From: Neoceratodus forsteri | Lineage: Eukaryota > Chordata > Ceratodontiformes > Ceratodontidae | Direction: 5' to 3' | NCBI GenBank assembly: GCA_016271365.2 | Contig: CM057456.1 | Location: 606,055,501 to 606,119,500 of the forward strand | DNA: 64,000 nt | Shown here: positions 57,343 through 64,000 of the stretch, piece after piece | How the letters are laid out: every line of letters begins with the position of its first letter | Position numbering within the stretch: the first letter of the stretch is position 1 | Notes under the pieces: model-generated | Database searches by the model: none | What the model was told of the DNA's origin: nothing | The model's input: the letters and a program-made list of their open reading frames with translations, nothing else | Made by a program: the position numbers and the translations under genes

Positions 57343-57480
57343 TTTTTTTAATTTATTTGAAAGTTGGTGACCGGGAGAGGCACACAGAGCCAATGCTCAT
57401 TTCCAGGTGAGGTCAGGCAAAGCACAGGCCTCATAGAAGGCTATGGGATCCCCAACTGCCACAGCAAGGCATTGTACACC
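57343..57480 (-). mobile_element. Family-A LINE or SINE tail fragment
   Basis: Minus strand: CTCACCTGGAAATGAGC, CTGTGTGCCTCTCCCGGTC, ACCAACTTTCAAATAAATT and a poly(A)-like end at 57343. These are the shared LINE/SINE 3' end. What lies upstream (to 57480) does not match the LINE coding region, so a SINE is as likely as a LINE. Confidence 0.6.
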
Positions 57481-58635
57481 AATAGATTGCAGGTTCGTAG
57501 TCCATCAGAGCCCCTGGCTCACTATATGGCAGTACCATGGGATATAAAGGATGCCCATCTTGCCCACTTCTGCTGCACATCAGTGACTACACACTGACTG
57601 GATTATTGACCCCTATCTGAGCTTAACTGCCAGAATGTTACCCCTACAGATAATACAGAGTGGGTTGAGACTGGAGGCAGATGTGATGGACCTAGAGTCC
57701 CTTAAATTACTACAGTATGTTACTATGAGTCTCCATGCACTCTGAGAGATGTCTCTACTGATATTTTTTCCCTAATCTAGTGGATCCTGTCATATACATT
57801 TTTCCTGTTGTTAATACCATGAAATTATGCAAATATTGTTTCTACCTTTTTCTCTGCATCATTGAATTTCTGTACCACTCACTGGAAGTTTGTGAAAACT
57901 GGCATTTTTGCTCACATACTTTCCAGTATAAAAATAAGATAAAATTGAATTCAATTGAATTGAATGAGTGTCATCCACTGCAGGCTAGGTGAGAGTACCT
58001 CACAGTGAAGTGGGGGGGGGGTCTGTCTGCCCAAACTGTGCAAGATGATGCCCTTATGCCATAAGAGACATCACACAGCACCTATAAACTTATTATGCCA
58101 CATAAGTTGGCTAGAGTGATTTATAGATTTTCCCCTTCATTTGTTATTTTCATTTTTAAAAAAGCACATGTAGTGTTAGCACTCCTTCCAACATCTCTTC
58201 AGTGGATCACTCCACCATAACCCTCCCTACATGAGACTTACAATATGTTGCATGCAGTGTAATTTGTCTAGTCCTGCTGTTAAAGCCTGAACAGTTTCAA
58301 GTTCCACAAACTCACCAGATAGCTGTTCTACAGGGCAACCACTCTCTGTGTGAATTCATTCTTTCCGACATTTCCTCTCACCCTGCCCCCCATATTCAAT
58401 TGAATATTATCATCTAGTTCTGTAGGGGTACAAAAGGGACTGGTATGACTCTGTTCAAAAATCTATTTTCTTACCTCACCATCATTATTTTTACCCAATG
58501 CAATTTCAGAGTCCTGACATAGACTGAGACAGGTTTGATCACCATAAGAATACAGAATAGCAGATTTCTATGGCAAAGGAAAAACTTTCAGACTTCTGAA
58601 AAAAGTCCCCCCCCCCCCACATAGCTTTACAACAT
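57481..58635. other. Unassigned DNA
   Basis: Low-complexity G and C runs at 58010 and 58608. No gene or clear repeat. Confidence 0.4.
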
Positions 58636-58638
58636 TTA

Positions 58639-58870
58639 GGCCCTGTCCACATTATCAAACTGTTTTTGAAAACTGGTTTGAAAACACGTCTAGTTAAATA
58701 CAGTAGTTCACTGCATCCACACTATGCAGTGACCATTCTTGGCAGTGGTTTAGTGTGTCAATATTGTTCCTGTAAACCAGTTTTCCCTGTAACCAGTTCC
58801 TACTGAATTCCAACACTCAGAACTCTGTTTGTGGGTCAACATTGCAGGTAGAACTTTTATCAGTGTTTTA
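58639..58870 (+). mobile_element. Harbinger-like MITE 2 family, left half
   Basis: After TTA (58636-58638) it starts GGCCCTGTCCACATTATC and runs parallel to 35053-35290: AACTGTTTTTGAAAAC, CTAGTTAAA, CACACTATGCAGTGACCATT, TGGTTTAGTGTG, TCCAACACTCAGAACTCTG. Homology fades after about 58860. The right end was not found. Confidence 0.7.
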
Positions 58871-61175
58871 GAAATACAAATGATAAGGTACACTGTGGTA
58901 TTAAGCTCTATCATGACTGTGGATAATAGAAAACTGGTACTATGGGTGCTTAAGTGCCCAAGAACTATGCCAACTGGGAAACATCCTCATCTGTCAGATA
59001 TCAGCTTCTTTGTTGAACATTTTGGCTCATATCCAGTTTGGAGTAGGTTCATGAGAAGACTATCTGTCAGATCGAATGATCTCAACAGCCTTCTTTCTTC
59101 TCTAAAGAATATTTTAGTGGCTTTATAACTGGACACTTTATACTGGTTTCAAAATTAGTGTATTAAAGTGAGCTTTATAAAGCACAACTGCCCTTCCAAC
59201 TGTAATCATAATTTGGGTTTAAAGCAAATCTAACAAAGAGTATATAGTAAAGACTAAGGTACACTTGCCCAATTTCTTCACTAAACAATTGAGAAATATG
59301 AATTACAACACCATGATATCGGTAACAAAACAATTTCGGTATAGGGAGGCACATCATTGGTGACATAACAGTGTGTATATATAGTACCTGTATGATTCAT
59401 TTGGAAGATATGTAAGATAACAAAAAAAGAAAAAAAAAACATGAGCTTTGTGATTTTTGACAAGATGTTCCACAAATACGGTATTGCTGGACATACTTGT
59501 ATAGTGATACTGGACTTATGTGGGGCAGATGGCAGCAGGCCAAGGAGAAGAGCAGAGGATATCTACCAGTGACCATCACCAGGACATGGGTGGAAGAGTA
59601 AGCCTCAGGGCAGGTTGGAGAGTGTGATCAGACAATAGGAATTGTTTCATTGGGAGTGAGAGGGGGGACCACTGCACACTAGGGATTGCACTTCTTTCAA
59701 ATACCTGGGCTAAGACCAGGATTAGGGAAGGAAGGGATGCTACTAGAACTAGAAAATATATTTGTCTTACATACTGAGTACAGGATCAAGTGAGGGACAG
59801 GGACACCACTAAAGGCATGATTATATGTGATATCATAGGCAAAGGATGAACTGTAGCAGCTGCAGTGACAGGCAATGGTAGTGTTGCAGTGCACTCAACA
59901 AAGTTAATGTACACTCAGGTGCTCAGAAGCAGATGCTTAATAGTTGCAAGTGCCCTACATTTTGATTAGGATCATTAATGTATTATCTTTGAATATTGCA
60001 GGTTACTGTGCACATGCTATAATGGTTGTGCTTCACTCACTTCCTTCCACTGAGTGGTTAGTGTGGCACACCAGGGGCTCCGTTTGCTGCTCTGGAATGG
60101 GCTGGTGTGGTGCTGCAGCATGTTCTGGAAGAATCTCTATTAAAAATCTGTGCAGCACAGCAGGTTTGGGTTCCAATAAATCTCCTTTGTGCATCGTGCT
60201 CACTAGCATGAGTACAAAGATCTCAGCATGCTAGTTAGCGCAAAATTTAAATATGGGGCCCAAGGTCACCAACATGTTAGAATGCATATAGCATTAGACA
60301 ATACAACCCTGAGGAATAACCAGAAAACATGTGTCTCAGAGGGGTGATAAATACTTTAGATATTTAAATATATTATTATTTTTCCATGTAATTTTCATTC
60401 TTTCTCCACATATGGCAGCTGCATGGGTGAATGCACTGGAGTGGGTTGTTCTGCTTACAAACAGGTTTAAAAGGTTAAAAAAAAAAGAAAGTAAAATCAG
60501 GACATTGCAGTAAGTAAGCAATAAACCATGGTGGGGTGTGTATTATTGGATTTTAGTACATACCCCTGGGGTGAAGTAAGGCACAAGACTGAAGGCCAAG
60601 TGTCCTTATGGCCCTGTACAGTGCATTAAAATCCTCGAATGCACAGGATGACATGTTTACTGTGCTTATAAAATGTCTCATAAGTATTTTTTTTTGGGGA
60701 GTAGAAATGGTACCTGACCATGCAGTGCTAGGAATTTAGTGCATGGTCAGGTGACATGTCTCAGTCGATGAATTTCCAAGATTTTCTCTTGCCATTTTAT
60801 AATGCAATGTACTGTATTGTCATATAACTAGCTCTAACCACCAGAATACTTGTTTAGTCCAAGCTACTTTAAAAATCAGACGTATCAGTTTACATCATAC
60901 AGTATTTCATTATGAAAAGTGCTGTGTAATAAGTAATGCTAAATGTCATCAACTGAATGCTAATCACATAAGCAGACTCTTTTTTGTAATTCTATTTTTT
61001 TTACAGTTTTCTAAAATAATGTATAGCAAGTATTTTAGGGCATTACTTGCACTCTCAGATCAGTTGAAACCTTTTTGAGTTGCCTGTTTCTTAAATCGAT
61101 CAGATTGGCCTTACTTTCTACTCAGTTCTTAGCTTTAGTACCATGAATAGCCGGAGTGTAAACTGTTCAACATGA
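58871..61175. other. Unassigned DNA
   Basis: An open frame at 58829-59128 shows no recognisable domain. At 60517 a string AAGCAATAAACCATGGTGGG resembles the M1 MITE start. No gene was seen. Confidence 0.4.
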
Positions 61176-61271
61176 GTCACAATCTTTCTTGAATGATTTT
61201 AGTAATATTTTTATCAGCATGCAGTCACAATCTTTCTTGAATCATTTTAGTAATATTTTCAGTTTTCGTTG
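61176..61271. repeat. 48-bp tandem duplication
   Basis: GTCACAATCTTTCTTGAAT starts at 61176 and again at 61224. About 42 of 48 bases match across the two units. Confidence 0.9.
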
Positions 61272-62264
61272 ATAGAGTTAGCTCTATTTCACTTGTTTTC
61301 ATATCCTGCATTAGCATGTTTTTCCATTTTTTTACTACTATTGCAACTATCATTTCTTATTTTATCTCAGTCAGTACTTTTTTTTCTGAAATCTGCTATT
61401 CATCTTAAGAAGTGTTTCTCCTATATTGTAGAGCCCTATATTTTGTTTTGAATTCCACTGTAGATAGTCAAAGTTTTGCTCTGGGTAGAACAACTGGAAA
61501 GCTGGAGGCAAACCTGAAATGCTCCTTATAAAAATGTTTTATATGGTCTCCAGTTCATCCCCCACAGTTGTCCCCAGATTTCAGCTGTATATAATAATAA
61601 ACATTCAGCTTTAGCTCTGAACATTTTTAATGTCGTAGTTCTAGTTTGTCTACCATATCTGGAAAAAAAATAATATTTCTGTTCCTCACTATTTTGGCTT
61701 TCTCTTTTATCATCTTATTTGTAACATCTAGGATATATCTGACTTAACTAAAACCAAAGTATCATTAGGGCTTGATCTGCAGGAGACATTCATTCTCAAT
61801 GCACGATCTCCTTTTCCTTTTCACTAGATATTTGTTAAAAATCTTAGTGTTTTGTTCCTTTATTAATCATGACTTTCTCTGCAGTCAAGTAGCCTGTCAA
61901 GTCCATTATTCATATGTTGTGGCTCACCAGGGATCAGCAAAAAAAAAAAAAAAAAAAGATGTCATCACAGTACAGCAAGATACAGTACTAGTTATTGAAC
62001 TACCCATTTTAGACCAATAACATTTTTCATTCTCAAAAACTAGTGGGAGATGGTATCCCATGAACAAGGTGACTGAAATTGTATGCCTACAGAAATGACA
62101 ACTAATTTACGGTGCCTGTGTTCATAGCTATCAAGCAGGGGGGTGACCAGACGCTGGGTGGGGGAAATATCATGATGGGAAGTAGCGGGTATATGCGCAC
62201 ATGCGCATACGCATGGGGGAAAGGCAGGGTAGGGATGGTATGTGGGAGGGGGTGTGGCAGGCAG
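61272..62264. other. Unassigned AT-rich DNA
   Basis: A run of about 19 A at 61939 may be a retro-insertion tail, but no body or target duplication could be defined. Confidence 0.35.
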
Positions 62265-62502
62265 CTGCCGAGCTAGTCTGCTAGCGTTGTGGGGAGGGTG
62301 GTCAGCTGGGAGGTGCAGGGTACAGGGTTTGGGTCCAGTGCACGTGTGGGTTTTTTATTTTTTTGGTGGCAGGCGGCTTTATATTTTTTTACATTTTTCA
62401 CACTCCCCCCGACATGCACTCCTATGAAGTTGAGAAGCCATAAGTAGCTTCTGCTCAACGTGCCTTTTCTGGTCAACAAATTTTAAATAAATAAATAAAT
62501 TT
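62265..62502 (+). mobile_element. tRNA-derived SINE with family-A LINE tail
   Basis: Head: A-box-like TAGTCTGCTAGCGTTGTGG at about 62275 and B box GGGTTTGGGTCC at 62327-62338. Tail: TAGCTTCTGCTCAACGTGCC, TTTTCTGGTCAAC and AAATTTTAAATAAATAAAT at 62450-62502. The tail matches the 3' ends of the family-A LINEs and of the SINEs at 3.0 and 52.3 kb. Confidence 0.7.
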
Positions 62503-63166
62503 TCTGCAAATCACTGACATCATGACATGAGGAGAGAGACACGTCTGAATAGTATCATTTAGAGTAATTTATTGACCCTGTCTTACACTAAACAGCAGCC
62601 AGTAACTGTTCACAGGAGGACCAAAGTTCATTATGTCATGCAATCTTACCAGCTAAACTGTTCGCAATACATGGAGTATATTATATAGCTGACTTTGCAT
62701 TATGATATTTATCCATGAGTGAAGAGGAGCAATAAACAAATCACCAGTGGTAAAATGAAAAGTTGTTTATGTTAGTCCTCTTCCAAAACTGATGTCATGG
62801 TGGTAGTAGTAGTATAGGTCATTTTGTATATAGTGTCCTTCCTATACTCAGAATGGTTAGTACAAATTTACAGAAAGGAGAAGATAAAAAAGAAAAGGGG
62901 GGGAGGCTAGACTGAGGAATCTTCTTTGGAAGTGTGGTCTCAATGATGGACTGCTACTGCAAGAAAGACAAACAGACAGCGTAAAATATGAGCTAAGAGG
63001 CCACTCACAGAGTACCACCACGGTGCCTGCAGTGTGTCAAGGACAAAAATATTGAAAAGAATAAGCCGGGCACTCATGTATCTGGTCACAAAAAGACAAG
63101 CACAGACAGGATACTATGCAAATGTCTATTTATGCAGTGCTAAACAGCACTGAAAGTGCAGCAAAA
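62503..63166. other. Unassigned DNA
   Basis: Nothing was recognised. Confidence 0.35.
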
Positions 63167-63245
63167 CCACAGCCCAGGATACCAGCAACCCCGCTGCTTG
63201 TTTTGTGGTGTGAAACATTGGTGTTGCTGGTGTCCTAGGCTGTGG
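63167..63245. repeat. Hairpin, about 26-bp stem
   Basis: CCACAGCCCAGGATACCAGC (63167-) pairs with the segment ending GCTGGTGTCCTAGGCTGTGG at 63245. About 23 of 26 positions are complementary, around a 27-bp loop. Confidence 0.8.
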
Positions 63246-63420
63246 TGTATAAAAGGACATTTGCACAGTATCCAGTTTGTGCTGGCAAGGCAAGTTTATT
63301 TTTATGGTACCCTTTCCCAGAGGCTCAGGATGCCATACAGGGATACACAACACAAACAATTTAATATGTAAAAAATAAACAGTAAATAACTAACCTTAGA
63401 ATCAATACATAAACAGTGTA

Positions 63421-63788
63421 AGAGCAGCTGACACCTTTGAAAATACATTGGAAAACATAATATTTATACATAGTTCAGCTTGTATTTCATACATCGTCTA
63501 TAGATTTCTCCTCACATCTTATTCCCTACTTGAAATTGTAATGCTCTATCATGACATCATAGTCCAGTTCCATGGGAATAACTGTGATGTCACAAGCAAA
63601 GCATGATGACATCAGGTTGAGAAGAAGCAATAGATGTTGATGAACCCTCAGGAATAATTATCTGTTTTCATGCATAAGTCCTTATCAATAAACAATGGGG
63701 ATAAAACTTATAGCACTGAGAAATATAAGCTAATTTCTGCCCAAATATTATGTTTTTCAAAATTCTTCTCAAGGCATCAGTGGCTCTT
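63421..63788 (-). mobile_element. TIR element, family M2, copy 2
   Basis: Ends AGAGCAGCTGACACCTTTGA and, inverted, AAGAGCCACTGATGCCTTGA. Both are followed by AAAACATAATATTT, giving about 50-bp imperfect TIRs. TA or TTTAAA-like bases lie at the borders. The minus strand is collinear with 33563-34012. Non-coding, 368 bp. Confidence 0.75.
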
Positions 63789-64000
63789 TAAAGCCCAGTA
63801 ATTAACCCAGGGATGTATGCTTACTGATGAAAGCAAAACTTATGGTCCCCTTGAAGTCCTCGACTGAGCTGGCAGAGCAGACAAGGAGTGGTAGAAAGTT
63901 CTACAGGACAGGTGCAGCTACCATAAACACCTAGTTTACAGAAAGCTTTAGTCTTGACTGGGGGAATGAAAACAGGCCAGTCTCAGTTTTGCAGAGAGGG
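63789..64000. other. Unassigned DNA at window end
   Basis: No feature was recognised. Confidence 0.3.

Overview
This is a vertebrate intergenic or intronic window built almost entirely from decayed mobile elements. I found no host protein-coding gene, rRNA gene, functional tRNA gene or CRISPR array. The mix is several CR1-type and L2-type non-LTR retrotransposons, a near full-length Tx1/L1-clade LINE, tRNA-headed SINEs with MIR-like or V-SINE-like centres, many palindromic MITEs and several satellites. No LTR or DIRS element was recognised. This fits a large-genome vertebrate such as a lungfish. A caecilian, salamander, cartilaginous fish or coelacanth is not excluded, and the assignment is inference.

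Layout. 1-4.8 kb: a CR1 RT remnant (- strand), a Tigger/pogo-like terminus, and an L2 LINE (+) interrupted by a tRNA-Gln-like sequence, a CORE-SINE and a CR1 fragment. 6.8-16.5 kb: two long copies of one L2/Maui-like LINE ('family A', - strand), with an inverted-repeat element and GATA/GACA microsatellites between them. 16.8-23.2 kb: a short poly(A) retro-insertion with a perfect 16-bp target duplication, SINE pieces and palindromic MITEs. 23.6-27.7 kb: an L1-like 3' end and two CR1 copies (- strand). 28-32.4 kb: a hairpin minisatellite, a 298-bp satellite, an unassigned G/A-rich block and a roughly 900-bp TG-rich minisatellite. 33.5-37.4 kb: a TIR element, two Harbinger-like MITEs and, nested in one of them, a 1.85-kb foldback element with a mirror-symmetric array of a 14-bp GC palindrome. 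39-45.2 kb: CR1 3' ends, a degenerate triplication, the same 298-bp satellite, a 143-bp satellite and the 5' half of a CR1 element. 45.9-52.3 kb: a V-SINE-like SINE split by a 5,988-bp Tx1-clade LINE. 52.3-64 kb: L2 and family-A remnants, SINEs, MITEs and unassigned AT-rich DNA.

How the parts relate. Every reading frame with recognisable homology belongs to retrotransposon endonuclease, reverse transcriptase, ORF1 or esterase domains, and all are broken by stops, frameshifts or lost catalytic residues. The family-A LINE 3' tail reappears at the 3' ends of several SINEs, which points to an ancient LINE/SINE partnership. Nesting gives a relative order: SINE older than the Tx1 LINE, the 35.05-kb MITE older than the foldback element, and the L2 copy older than the SINE and CR1 pieces inside it.
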